Assembly: GCA_903813345.2 (NCBI GenBank)
Contig: CAIIXF020000011.1
Location: 32,106,166 to 32,170,165 of the forward strand
Source of the DNA: Owenia fusiformis
Taxonomy: Eukaryota; Annelida; Polychaeta; Sabellida; Oweniidae
DNA length: 64,000 nucleotides
Direction of reading: 5' to 3'
In this document: piece after piece, positions 41,801 to 53,781 of the stretch
Numbering within the stretch: the first letter of the stretch is position 1
Layout: the number at the start of each line of letters is the position of its first letter
Notes under the pieces: generated by a model
What the model was told of the DNA's origin: nothing
The model's input: the letters and a program-made list of their open reading frames with translations, nothing else
The model's database searches: none
Program-made: the position numbers and the translations under genes

Positions 41801-44800
41801 CATGATAGGTAAGTTGGGTTTCAGTCATATTCGGTAACAGACTGCATTGTTTCCCCAAAAATGTAATGAGCTGAAAAAGGAAAGAAATGTTATGAATAAA
41901 GGTGTATTTGTTTTAGGCGTAGATCCCATTCCCGTGATCGTGATGGCAGACGTAGACGATTCCGAGATAAAAGTGCGTCAAAGTCCCCGAGGCTGAGGCC
42001 CTCAAGATCTAAGTCACCCTCTCCAAAGCGAGACCCCTCCCCAAAGAAAGATCAAACTCCTGCCCAACGTGAGCCAACCCCTAAAGAAAGACGTAGTAAA
42101 TGGTCATCACGATCAAGGTCAAGGTCACCTAGTGCAACCCCAGCAGAGGCGACGAAACCAGAGGGTCAGAATTCTTCTGCGACTAACGCTGATGTGATGT
42201 AAGTAGAAAAAATTATTTTCTCAAGATATTCAACAATAAATGTTAAATCAATTTTTTGGAATAATTATTTTATCCTTCTTTAGTTGTTAACTAGTCCACC
42301 TGTACATTTACCACATTCTGAGGATTTTCTGCCCAATCCGATGAATCTGAAAAGAGGACTTTTTCAAATCCTAAAGAGAAAACTGTGTAATCTATTTAGG
42401 CTAATAATTCTGAATTCACATTTAGAGCTTCCAGTGAGCCAGTGCAGAATGGTGAGACAGACAACAAAGATGCTAAGAAGGAGACAAAGGATTCTGACTC
42501 CGAGGAGGAAGATGGACAGATTAAGGATGACGTTGACAAGAAACAAGTGGCAGCAAAATCTAAGTCTCCTGAGAGAAAACGAAGAAAATCAAGGTAGATA
42601 AAGATATGTAAAATAATGATTAAGAAATTATCAATAAAAACATTCAATGAAAATGTTTAAAATCAAAGCTTTGGATACAGGCAGAGTTGAGAATTATTTG
42701 CCTATATCATAACAGAATGAAAAAAGTTGTTTTTAAATACTTCAGTTAATTAGTCATAAAAGTCATTCAATATACAACTGTGAACTCTGTCTAACTTAAC
42801 CTCATGCGATTTTACCTCATTAGTACCAAACAAAAATGAAAAGGCTCTCCATTAAGTTTTCATTTTTTGATTTTATCAATATTATCCCATGTGAATCTAC
42901 TTGTTGAGACTGTCAAATTGAGTTCTTTTGAGATAATGAGGATTTTGTATCTATTCCCATCATGATATGATGATATCCTCAAGTTAAGTCAATGATGTAT
43001 ATTTTAACTTCCTGTTGGCTCAACATACATATTACAGAAGTTATGAGTTTATATGGATTGAATTATCTTTCTTATTTTAGTCGGTCCCATAGTCCTAAGC
43101 ATAGACGCAAACGATCAAAGTCACCTAGAAAACATTCAAGAAGGTCCAGGTCTCGATCCCCAAGATCAAAGCGTAGATCTCCGAGACGAAGGTCCAGATC
43201 CCCCAGGAGACGATCTAGATCTCCCAGGCGAAGAAGAGATTCATCACCTAGAAGAAGATCAAGAAGTCCGAGACGGCGTCGCTCCCCATCACCTAGGAGA
43301 AGGTTTTCACCACGACGTAGGTCACTATCACCAAGGCGACGCAGCAGATCCCCAAAAAGAAGTCGTCGTGATTCGAGCCCCAAGAAGACAAAGTGAGTTG
43401 AAAATGCTCAACATACATTGTTTAAAAATTTTTTAGAAGTAACTGTAAATGCCATAATAAAATTCATATATGATTGAAATTATATCCAAAGAATAATAGG
43501 TATAGTTAAGAGATGTATGATTATTTTCCAGCTCTCAGATCAATTATATTGCTTCGATCAATATGCATTCTGTGCACTATTTTTCAAAACACATTTTCAT
43601 ATTTAAACACATTTTTTAGGAAGAGGCATGGATCTAGGTCCAGTAGTGGCTCAATGTCACCCAAACCTAAGCCTACCAAGAAGGTATGTAGCATGCCATT
43701 TTTTTTAATGATAATGATTACCAGGCTAGGATTTTCCATATTGAATATAGAGTTTTCACTTTTTACCACAAGGTGACATATTGTTATAGTCCCCACATTT
43801 TTGTGGAAGATGTTCTGGAAGATGTTTGTGGAAGAGTTTGGTATCTGTAATAATTAGCATTCTGTAAGTTTGCAATAATTTACAAGGTGGTGACATTTTG
43901 TCATGTCAAAACTTCACGGAATCTCCTTATTTTCTTTTTAATGTAAGTACAACCTTAAGTTTAAGTCATGGATGTACAGTATCATTGATGTTCATTTTCG
44001 TACATTTAGGTTGAGTCAGGCTCCGATAGTGACTCAGATTCATCTGTGGATAAGCCGAAGAAAAGACAGTATCGAAAACGTGAAGATTCAGCGAGTTCTT
44101 CATCTGAGGAAGAAATTTCCCCAGTCAAGCAGCTGAAAAGTAAGAAAATAAAGTTTATGAATAAAAAATCAATAATATTGCTGAATATGTTTCATATTGG
44201 ACATTTTATACGAAGCAAAGTTTTATTCAACAAAAATAACTTACTATTTTGTCAGATGTATTATTAAGAATATTTTATTTGTTTATGTTTTAATTATCAT
44301 AAATATATTGATTTACAGTGAACGGAAAGAATTTGTCTATTTGAAGTCCTCTCCTGTGGTTTTCAGCTGTAACATCGGGAAAGCTAATGCATTTCTGTTT
44401 TAAAACATTTAAAACGAAGTGCAGTTTATTTAAAGGCCAGCTTGCTTACTTCAGAATAGAGTACAATTTCAATATTATGTTGAATTTTTTTTATTTCTAG
44501 CTAAACCTGCAAAATCAATATCTCCAAAAAGGCGAAGTTCTAGATCACCTCGGAGGTCAAGGTCACCCAGAAGACGGCGTTCTATATCACCACGACGACG
44601 CTATTCACCTCCAAGACGTCGAAGTCCACCCAGAATGAGGTACTTTCTAATCATTAAACTCCTTTATCGGTCTGTCGTGAGAGTATACAAAATTTGCCCT
44701 TCCTTCGGAGTCTGCTGATGAATATAACAATAAAAACATATGTTATTGAAAAATACCAGACCAGAGGTTCAGATTCAGCAATATTGTCCAGACTTCTGAA

Positions 44801-47800
44801 ATACTGAACAAGAAATTCTCGATACTTGCTATTAATGTTGAGATTTGCAATGATTTAGAAGCATAATTTGATTACTGTAGATACATCCTCAAGTCAATTG
44901 ATAAATAAATAAAATGTATGTTTTAGGTATCGTTCACCACCTAGATATCGGTCACCTCCCAGACGGAGACGCTCCCGATCCCCTCGTCGTCGTCGAGATT
45001 CATCAGCAGATAGATGGCGCAGTTCACCAGCACGTCGCAGTCCTAGTCCACGACCTGAAAGACGTTATGGTAGAATGCGGTCATCCATATCTGTTTCTCC
45101 TGAAAGAAAAAGGACCATTTCTAGGAAAAATCGTCCCTCCCCCAGCCCTGAAAGGCCCAAAAGCAGGTATATATGAAATCTGTGGCTACTACTGCTTTAT
45201 CATTTGATGTCAATCTAAAATTTGATTGAACTTCATATTTTTCTACTATTTCTATACAATGTGAAGTGTTGAAGCATGATTTATTGGATTATACAGAATC
45301 CTTTAAAGGAAACAAAACCATTTCAGCGATAATCAAAAAGCATTTTGACATCTTATTTTCAGGAAAACTCAACGTGACATTTCTGATTCACCTCCCCCCA
45401 AGGTTAAACGTAAGCCTGCCCCCTCTCCACCCACATCATCTGATGACAGTGATTCAAGTGAATCAGAGGCAGAGGGGTCTCCAGAAATTAAGCGCAAAAT
45501 CATTATCCGAAGATCTCGATCAGGAAGTGGTCCACCACCTACCCGGAAAATATCCAGAGGACGTAGGTCGTATTCAGGGTCTCCAAAGCGTAAAATTAAA
45601 ACAAAGGCAAGGTCTGAAAGTGGTTCACCTCCAAGGCCAATGAAAAGGAAGCCAAGGAAAATACAGAGAGAAAAATCAGAGAGTGAATCCCCTGTACGGA
45701 AACCACCAATCAGAAGACGTGCATCTAGATCAGAGAGTGACTCCCCCGTGAGAAAACCAACTAAAGTCCCCCAGAGGGACAGATCTTTATCGATGAGTGT
45801 CTCTCCTCCACGAAAGCTGAAAAGTCGCAAGGCAAGGTCAGAGAGTGAGTCTCCATCTCCAGAAAGACCTCCACCTAAGGGAAGAAGACCAATAGCTCCA
45901 AAACAAAAATCTTCAGACTCTGATTCTGAATCAAGTGAAGAGGAAGAGTCTCCCATAAGGAAAGTTGACAGAAGGCCAAGTGGATCTCCCAGAGTTGTCA
46001 AGCAGAAGGTTAGGGCTCGCTCAAGTAGTGGTTCTCCACCCCCAAGAGGTCAATCCTCCTCGGCTTCTGAGTCCCCTTCACCTCCTCGAGCTAAACCGAA
46101 GATGAGACGTCCTCCTTCCGAATCGCCCTCACCAGAAAGACAACAGTCACCTATGCTTTCACAACCCTCTCGTAAAAGACGTGAATCATCTAGGTCTCCA
46201 AATATATCAAAGGGAAGGAGGCGATCTTCTCCATCTCCAAAACGAAGGATGTCACCATCTCCTAGGCGCAGGGCATCATCTCCAAGGCAAAGGGCATCAC
46301 CTTCTCCAAGAAGAAGAGCATCACCTTCTCCAAGGCGCAGGGCATCACCATCTCCAAGGCGCAAATCTCCAAGGCGCAGGTCATCACCTTCTCAGAGGCG
46401 AAGGGCATCACCATCTCCAAGGCGCATGGCTTCACCATCACCTAGACGCAGGAGATCTCCAAGTTCCCCTCCAGGGCCTCCACGACGTAGGTTTTCTCCT
46501 GGAAGATCCCCAAGAGGCTCAAATAAATTCCCTAGACCAAGGTCTGTATCAAGGTCACCTCCCCCTCGGCGTCGCGATACAAGATCACCTCCACCTAGAC
46601 GTCGCGATTCAAGATCATCTCCGCCAAGACGTCGCGATTCAAGATCATCTCCGCCAAGACGTCGTGATTCAAGATCACCTCCACCTAGACGTCGTGATTC
46701 AAGGTCACCTCCTCCTAGGCGTCGTGATTCAAGATCATCTCCCCCTAAGCGTCGTGATTCAAGATCACCGCCCCCTAGACGTCGTGCTTCAAGGTCACCT
46801 CCCCCTAGGCGTCGTGATTCAAGATCATCTCCCCCTAAGCGTCGTGATTCAAGATCACCTCCAAGACATAAAAAATCTAGATCACCCATCAGACGTCAGT
46901 CCTCGGGGTCAAGGTCACCAGCCCAAAGAGCAAGGTCGAGGTCTGAATCTAGAAGTCCTCCTCCCAAGGACAGGTTGTCGCTATATGATGACCTCCCTAG
47001 TGCGACCAATGGTGCAGCAGGTGATAGCAAACGTAAAGCTCTTGATACTGACAATATTGGTACGCCAAAGAAAAAGGCAAAGAAGGCAGCTACATTCAGT
47101 GGATCAGATGTAAGTAACAATATCTGTAATAGGAAAATTATGAAATTACACACATGTAAACTTAATTTTAACCAATATTAGTTCAATCACATATACATTT
47201 TAGGAAATTAATCCAATTAATCATGTTTTTAGATAAAACTTTAAATCCAATATATTGACCTAGTCTCTTACATACATGACCTTCGTATGTGAATGGGATA
47301 TTTTGAATTATTGCATGTATTTTTCATTTACTATTTTTATTTTCTTGCAGGCATCTGGAGATGATGGAAAGAAATCTAAGAAAAAGAAAAAGAAAGAGAA
47401 AAAGAAACATAAAAAGCACAAAAAACATAAAAAGAAGGGGAAACCTATGGTAAGTACATATTTTAAGCGACCGGGTTGAGAACCAGAATTAAGGTGATAT
47501 TTTGGGTAAATTTTAGTTTGTACCATGATTTAAATGTATCCCATCGAACAAAGTCCGGCTGTTCAGTGGGATTTGCTACTCTTTGGCATTGTTGTTATCT
47601 AGTTTAAACACATGATTACGTGAAACCGATGTTGAAACCATATGGTTAATTATTATTTTGATGTTATGGTTCCAGGATGCTGATGAAGGCAGTGATGATG
47701 GAGACAAGGCTCCTGGAGATGATAAGATGGATGAATTAGAGAGACAGTTGCGTGAAAAGGCTCTTAGATCAATGCAACAGAGATCTTTAAGTAATGAAGG

Positions 47801-47837
47801 CAAAATGGACCAATCTGACTCAGACTCCGATTATTAA
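35875..47837 (+). CDS. SRRM1: SRRM1 / SRm160, serine-arginine repetitive splicing coactivator (complete)
   Basis: A nuclear matrix splicing coactivator that bridges SR proteins and snRNPs and joins the exon junction complex. Coding exons: 35875-35898, 37352-37441, 37767-37889, 41289-41459, 41708-41808, 41917-42198, 42426-42593, 43081-43392, 43620-43683, 44010-44139, 44501-44639, 44927-45166, 45363-47109, 47351-47449 and 47676-47837. All sites are GT-AG and all phases agree, giving 1283 residues against about 900 in human. The N-terminus MSDAGFFKGTTADQDNRF and the PWI domain (IKPWI at residues 49-53) match the family closely. The middle is RS/RP repeat, then a Lys-rich run, then LERQLREKALRSMQQRS and an acidic end. 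The start is the first ATG, in context GCCGCCATGAG. Confidence 0.97.
36266..36659. mobile_element. Foldback element in SRRM1 intron 1
   Basis: Shares TACTTCCTGCGAAAGCTAT, AATTAAGTCGATC, AGTATTGGAGCGCTG and TTTCTGCTCGGACATTTTCG with the element at 34769-35262. The right arm is shorter. The two copies flank the shared promoter and both first exons. Confidence 0.8.
37352..41459 (+). CDS. SRRM1: SRRM1 exons 2-4: PWI domain
   Basis: Exons 37352-37441, 37767-37889 and 41289-41459 are all in phase 0. They encode DMSKVNLDTIKPWINKRITE, FLGIEDDVLIEFIYNQLE and DMQINLTGFLNAKNARQFIG. This is the RNA/DNA-binding PWI fold, the most conserved part of the protein. Intron 3 is 3.4 kb and carries a hAT MITE. 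Confidence 0.96.
38398..38840. mobile_element. hAT-type MITE (443 bp) with 8-bp target duplication
   Basis: The ends are TAGGGGTGAGACG and its inverse CGTCTCACCCCTA. The direct 8-bp flanks CTCATCAC (38390-38397 and 38841-38848) are identical. The interior is rich in TCGA-type repeats (GATTCGAGTCGAA). No transposase. It lies in SRRM1 intron 3. Confidence 0.93.
45363..47109 (+). CDS. SRRM1: SRRM1 exon 13: giant RS/RP repeat exon
   Basis: A 1747-bp exon with no stop in frame. It contains SESESP-type acidic-serine blocks, then about ten RRRASPSP octapeptides (about 46230-46470), then ten decapeptides of the form S(P/S)PP(R/K)RRDSR at 46555-46854 encoded by 30-bp tandem units. Long open frames on the other strand and in frame +2 here are by-products of the repeat. 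The repeats probably phase-separate and bind SR proteins, as in the family. Confidence 0.95.
47676..47837 (+). CDS. SRRM1: SRRM1 exon 15: conserved C-terminus
   Basis: Reads DADEGSDDGDKAPGDDKMDE, then LERQLREKALRSMQQRS, and ends in SDSDSDY and TAA. The REKALRSM block matches the very end of vertebrate SRRM1, so the gene is complete here. Confidence 0.96.
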   Translation, partial: DADEGSDDGDKAPGDDKMDELERQLREKALRSMQQRSLSNEGKMDQSDSDSDY

Positions 47838-48614
47838 ATGAAGGCAGCTAGGCCAGTGTAGTAGTTTTTTAATATAAAGCCATATGGAATTAAAGACATA
47901 CATCAACATCAATTTAATAATACAGCTTCATAATAGATGGGATTAGTATAAATCAAAAAGGAACGGTTGGACTATAGGATCACTTGAAAGTTCAATTATG
48001 AAGATGAACTTTCAACCATCTGAAATGAAAAAGACAAATGAATTGAGCATTTTGGTTTCAGTTTGTTAACAGAGAATGTGTGTATATTTAGAATTCAAAG
48101 AACATCTCAAATGCTTATTCATTGTTTTCTTAAATAGACAGTGTGGCATAATTGAGAAGTTGAACTTTCAATTGTGAAGTTGGATTTTCAGCCATGCATT
48201 GTAATATAAAACACTGCAGTAAAAATATAATACAGAAGTTATTCAGGGACATTTCTAGCAAACCTTCCGTTTTAATTAAAAGTGTATTTTAGAGCAATTG
48301 GGTGATCATGAAATGCTTACAGATCAGATAATGAAAGTGGCATGCAACTTATTCATACATCATGTAATCAATCCAGTGAAAAAAAAGATAATTTAAATTA
48401 ATTTTAACTATCGTGTTTGATTTAATTTGTTCTACCATTGTAAAAATCACATCATATATTTTAACGTGCATATATTTTTCAGGATTTCACTCAGTAATTT
48501 CACTCACAAGCAAGACATCTGAAATTATGAAATATTGATAGAGAATTTTCAATTGTTTATTTTAAATGTGGTGGTGTTTAAATGTAAAATCTGAATAGAG
48601 TACCCATTTTATGA

Positions 48615-48620
48615 AATAAA
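48615..48620 (+). terminator. Candidate SRRM1 polyadenylation signal AATAAA
   Basis: The first canonical AATAAA I see after the SRRM1 stop, about 780 bp downstream. An ATTAAA lies earlier at about 47888. Cleavage cannot be verified from sequence. Confidence 0.5.
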
Positions 48621-50872
48621 CAAATTCTGTTTTGTAAACATTGATTTTGTTGAAAGGCATGGTACATTTGACATTTCTTCCAATATTTATAGATGTCATT
48701 AGTTGAGCTGGATTAACACTACACTCCTACATGTAAGAGCTCTTACTTAAAATGTTTTAGAGTTAAGACGTCACAGTCCTTCAGTCTGTGCTGTCCTGAT
48801 GTTCCTTTCATTTTTAATGGAGCTCTACCCTCCAAAATATCTTGGAAAAATGTGTGTACTCAACAATCTTTTGTAAGATGTCTTGAAAAAGTTAGTGTAA
48901 ACTGGCCTGAATTTTTGTAAGAGCTCTTATTCACACCATTTTGCAATGCTGTGTATAGCGTAAATAGGGATATAGTGTTAATTTGGCTGTAGTGTTACAA
49001 CTCCCTCTTTAGTGACCAATGTTTAATCTCTTGTAACATTTGGTGCAATTTGAATACCAATTTGCAATACTTGACTGAAGTAATCATCATTCAAATTTTT
49101 CCTCTGTTGACATCATCAGATTGTAGGCAATATTGGTTACCATGGCAACAGATTTAATTCAAAAATATATCATTTTTCTAGAATAATTCATATCATGGGG
49201 GAATCTGAGATAATGGAGCACTTTGACATTTTGAACTTTTTTATTTAATTTTTGACTTTTTGACCTTTCAAATTGAAGACATCTATAAGAGCCATGTCCC
49301 CTTTCTCTCCACACCTCCTTCTTGTAAGTCTGTTTATGGAAAACCATATTAAATGAAGGCAATTTTGAGACTTACAGACCGTCTATATCACTGCCATATC
49401 TGCATGATGTGACATTGAATTATTTGACTGCAAATAATGAATATTTTATCAAGGATCTAAATCAATATAAACTAGTCACATTCAGTGTCTACATGCAATC
49501 CCATTCAATTAAGCCCTTATATGTTTTATTTGCTCAAACTGGGATAGAATATAGAATTTGTACTAGCTTAAGTAAATTTATCTGTTAAGAATATAAGGAT
49601 GTTACAGATTTTTGTGATGTAGATATTAAAGGGGTACATGTCAAACTATAGAATGGATCATATTAGTAACTGAACTGGGAAATTTGTAGCAGTCGTTATC
49701 CATGGTTATTTCACATGATATAAGGGACAAATTGATCTAATTGTGATGGTTATCTGACACACACGAGGTTATCTAACATGCAACATGGTTAGTATAGAAA
49801 TATGTAATGAAGTTATGTAAACATATAGCCTACTTATGTTTTATTGATACTTGTACATAATATTCAATCTGATTGATTCACAGATAGCTAGCTTCTAATT
49901 TACTACACAAAATATATCATAGACATTCAAAGAAATGTTACACTTTGTGAGAGAGAAAATGGGGAGGGGTGATACAATACAAGAATGTGTTGAATTTATA
50001 CACATATTTTTAAACATCAAAGCAATAGGTAACTGTTTCATACATGTAGATAGGGTAGGGTTTAAAACCCCAGTTAAGCATACACGTTAAAGTTCACATT
50101 CTCCTTTAGTGAAATTCAATTCTTTGTAATACTTAAAGCAAATTGTACTTTTCCAGGGAAGCTAATTGGTAAACATCTTGTTGAAATAGCCTCTGTGTCA
50201 CACAAAAGCACAAATCAAATGTTAAGTTTCTAAATGGTATTTTTAAACTTTGTGGCTAGAGTGCTATTTGCCTAAACTTTTAGTTTGTCCTTGTAACTAG
50301 CCTTCCAAACTTATTTGCATGGTTTAGGAACAAAAAGGAAAAATACATGTACCAAAGAAAGTTGAAAAAAGTTCGTTTTAAACATGCTTTGTTGAGAAAT
50401 AATGCATATCCAAGCGACTTATTTATGATTGAATTTTGCGTGCCATTGTAATAATCGCATTGTACAAGGTACCTTCATTGTTTTCTTGAGGGAAAATTCC
50501 AGAAATATTAATACATGTATATACAACCTATTATGGGGCATATCCATAATATAATTTGAATATGCTTTCTTCCCTCTAAAGTAAAATTAAAATTCTGAAT
50601 TCCTCATTATACAGTCATGTTACCCTTTAGGACAAATTTCAAAAATAAACAATATTGGTCACCTTAGTGATTTTTATGCTTCAAATGCACTGTATAACCT
50701 GATTTGAAGCAAACTTGTTTTCAACAGACTTTCTACTGTTCATTGTGTAACTTTCTTTCTGTTTATATTACAACTTATTTTTAACAAAGACTTCTTGAAC
50801 ACATTGCCAGATCACATAGATACACGACATACTATTTCATGTATTAATTTTAACAATTTAAAATTGTTTATG

Positions 50873-51555
50873 AAAGGTCCATGTGCAGTATAGCAAATGA
50901 GAAGTCATATCTTTAATCATGAATACTTACTGGGCATAAATACAGTTTTTTTTTATTAAAACAATATGTTTTCTTTCAAGTGAAGTACTCATGAGGATAA
51001 AAATATCATTTGAACAATTCGAGAAATTATGAATAGGGACCCCTTGTCAACATTTTTTTTTAAATGTTGAACCTATTTACTCAAAAGAGGATCTTCTTTT
51101 TCTGGTTTTTATTGCATGAAAAGATTTTTCAACAAGGGGTCTAAAACTTCTTAAACTACTAAAAGTAGAATGGTATTGAAAGTCTAGTTTGGAAAAAAAT
51201 TCTGCTGAAAACAATGTATCGCACGAGTTTTCCTATGGGAAAATAATGTGGGATATGTGGTTTTTAACTTTAACTCATCAATACGCATCCCCTTTTCAGA
51301 AATTGTTAATATAGTGTAGGGGAAACTTTCAATATGTTTAAATTGAGAAAATCAAGATCCTCTTTTCAGAAAATGAGCCTAATATTTTTAAAAAAGTACC
51401 AAGGTGGGGTCCTAATTCATAATTTTCATAACAATCATGGGGACTTGAAAGAAAACATTTTGTTTTCATAAAAACCACTGTATTGATTGCCAGAAGAACC
51501 CATGGTGAAAGATATGACCATCTAAAATCACTTGCCATACTGCACATGGACCTTT
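50873..51555. mobile_element. 683-bp palindromic element
   Basis: The left end AAAGGTCCATGTGCAGTATA is matched by the inverse of the right end (ATACTGCACATGGACCTTT). Inner pairs include GAAAACATTTTGTTTT-like runs and AATTATGAAT(A/T)AGGACCCC facing GGGTCCTAATTCATAATT. No coding capacity. Confidence 0.8.
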
Positions 51556-53033
51556 AATATATTTTTGAACCATAAATCAATGTTTATACATATAGAGAAG
51601 AACAACACATCAAAAAAAGATGTATCTTCCTGTGTTAAATATATCTAAAGTTAGATGTGGATTATGGACTTTTAGAAACTGGTAATCAAAAGTTCAATAT
51701 TTGGACATGTTTCTAAGTTTAATCTCCATAGGAGGTCTTGAGAAGTCAATCTCGGGCACAAAGGTCAAGGTCACCAAAAGGTCAAAGGAATTTAGAATAG
51801 TATTATGGTTCCCCAATAATATACAACGATTTAGTTTACCTTTGAAGGTCACTTTAAGAGGTCAACTAAAAGGTCAGGTCAATAACTAGGATTATCATTT
51901 AGTGATTTTATGTTCCTTTACAGCTCTGATGGAGGTCGTGGTTGATATCTAAATAAAAGTTTCCCTTTAAAGCCTAAGGGGACAAGGGGATCCCCTCAAC
52001 CTGTAATATAGAGTTAAGTAGACACTAATAAGGAGTAGTGTCCAAATGTCTACAAATTGAAACAAAATTAATATCATGGTTAAACCCTCTCCGTGGACCC
52101 CTCCCTCTAATAAAATGAACCACACAATAATGAGGCTTTGAAAATTATATTTAAAGTGACAATCAAGTTGAATCTTTCAATATAGATACAAAACAACATA
52201 ACAGAGAAAAAGCACATTAAGAAAGTTGAAGTTTTTAAAAATATTCACATAGCATTTTACCTCCTGGTACAATTTGTGTGTGTATATAAAATAATATGAA
52301 AATACATTTTGTGAAAAATGAACCTCATCTTTGGACATCACACATAATCATGGCTAAATAATTGATGTAAAATCCATTATTGCATAATCAGGTGTTTCTT
52401 ATGGAAACTTGGCATCAAACTCGGGTAAATAATTACATGAAACAATTAGTGGGATTTTGGCCCATTTTCAAGATGATTCAGGCTTTTTGTCTGAAAAATA
52501 AGGCGATAGATTTGAAAAAGGGATGTTCAAACAGATACACAGTATATATGTTGTTCTGATCCGTCCTTTCCAAATAAGAAGTTTGGAAAAATCCAGTATA
52601 TCTTGCCTATGGTAGCTTGAAACTAAACGAAACATCTTCATTAATTATTTATTCGTAAGAATCCAATCTTGCTAATTAAATAGGTCAACTAATATGTTAT
52701 TATCATTCCAAACTTAAAGATACATAATATCTTACCAAAAGGGTTGTGTAACATATTCAAAAGAAAAGCTGATTTTGTGTTCACCTTAACAGAATGAAAT
52801 ATTTTTTATATATGTGTGTAATATACATGTACGTGTATAGTAGAATAAGACAATTCTTAATTCTTGATCTAGAAAGGTAGGACTTCAAGAACATATATAT
52901 CTTTATATGTTTACTATTATTAGGATTTAGAAACTGGAAAAGCAAAAAGCCATATTGTTTATTTGAAGATATGGTTTAAGATATGATGATATGAAGCATC
53001 ATTTATGAATACACATACTTTGATACTTTTTAG

Positions 53034-53099
53034 ATTATTTCCCCGGAGGATGGGACAGAGGAAATAAAGCTAAATCTTGAAGAGCTGTTTTCTCAGCTG
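53034..53099 (+). other. Isolated exon-like segment (22 codons)
   Basis: Bounded by TGATACTTTTTAG and CAGCTG|GTAAGG. It stays open in phase 0 and reads IISPEDGTEEIKLNLEELFS, then QL. The composition looks coding, but no partner exons were found. It could be a 5' exon of the CUB-LDLa gene, an alternative exon of another transcript, or chance. Confidence 0.3.
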
Positions 53100-53753
53100 G
53101 TAAGGTGTTTTTAGCGGAGATGCTGAGATTAATGGAAAGACCGAAACCTTAAGGTACACAATATAACATATACTTGAAAGCTATCAATGAAAAACCATTC
53201 AATTCAGATAAGCTGATTAGATTTATTGAAATGACGAAACAGTTCCTTACATGTATATCCAAGAAGCTGGATTTTCTTCAAAAATCCATAATCAATTTTT
53301 TTTTATTGTGAATGAATTTTAAACTATGATATTTAATATCTCCTACAATTCTTCAGTTTTCTTGAAAGTTTGAACTATTTCATGCTTTTTTATGCATGCT
53401 AACTCGCAGTATTTTAGCAAGATTTCTATTACTGCATGGATTACCCGCCACTTTATTTGTTCAGGGGTTATTCTCTATTGTGTTCTTTGCCTTGCTTAAA
53501 TAGGTTTAGAACAGAAGCTGAATATATGTGTTAAACATTGTCGCCATGTTTAGCTACCAACCAACATACACTATTACAGTCCGTATGAAAAATTTAAAGA
53601 AGTTCAATTAACTATTAAAACTTGAAAATCATCATGGATTGATATTTGTAAGGAATTAGGAGTTATTAGTGAATTATTGTGTTTTTCGTTAATTCAGATA
53701 AAATGATCGTCAATTTATGGATGACTATGTGAACAAAGATTTGGCTGGAAAAA

Positions 53754-53781
53754 ATGGCTACCGGTTACCTAACATGTATAT
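53754..53781 (+). CDS. CUB-LDLa gene exon 1: start of signal peptide
   Basis: ATG in context GAAAAAATGG, reading MATGYLTCI plus one base, with donor T|GTGAGTATA. It joins exon 2, 4.9 kb away, in frame to make one uninterrupted signal peptide. Short out-of-frame upstream ATGs at about 53703 and 53718 leave some doubt about the real 5' end. Confidence 0.65.

Larger units (their letters stand above)
47838..53753. other. Intergenic region between SRRM1 and the CUB-LDLa gene
   Basis: Contains the SRRM1 3' UTR, a palindromic element (50873-51555), a small AGGTCA-rich patch (about 51735-51890) akin to the 4-6 kb satellite, and one isolated exon-like segment (53034-53099). Nothing else coding was recognised. 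Confidence 0.6.

Noticed and set aside
45369-46889. Long minus-strand open frames (45369-46001, 46050-46364, 46392-46889) opposite SRRM1 exon 13
   Set aside because: They are antisense readings of the RS/RP codon repeats, consist of LGDGD/SRRLGGGDLE-type low complexity and lack splice or family support.
46181-47113. A 310-residue plus-strand frame within SRRM1 exon 13
   Set aside because: It is the +2 reading of the same tandem repeat (HLHLDVAIQD-type). The SRRM1 frame continues from exons 1-12 and into the conserved C-terminus.
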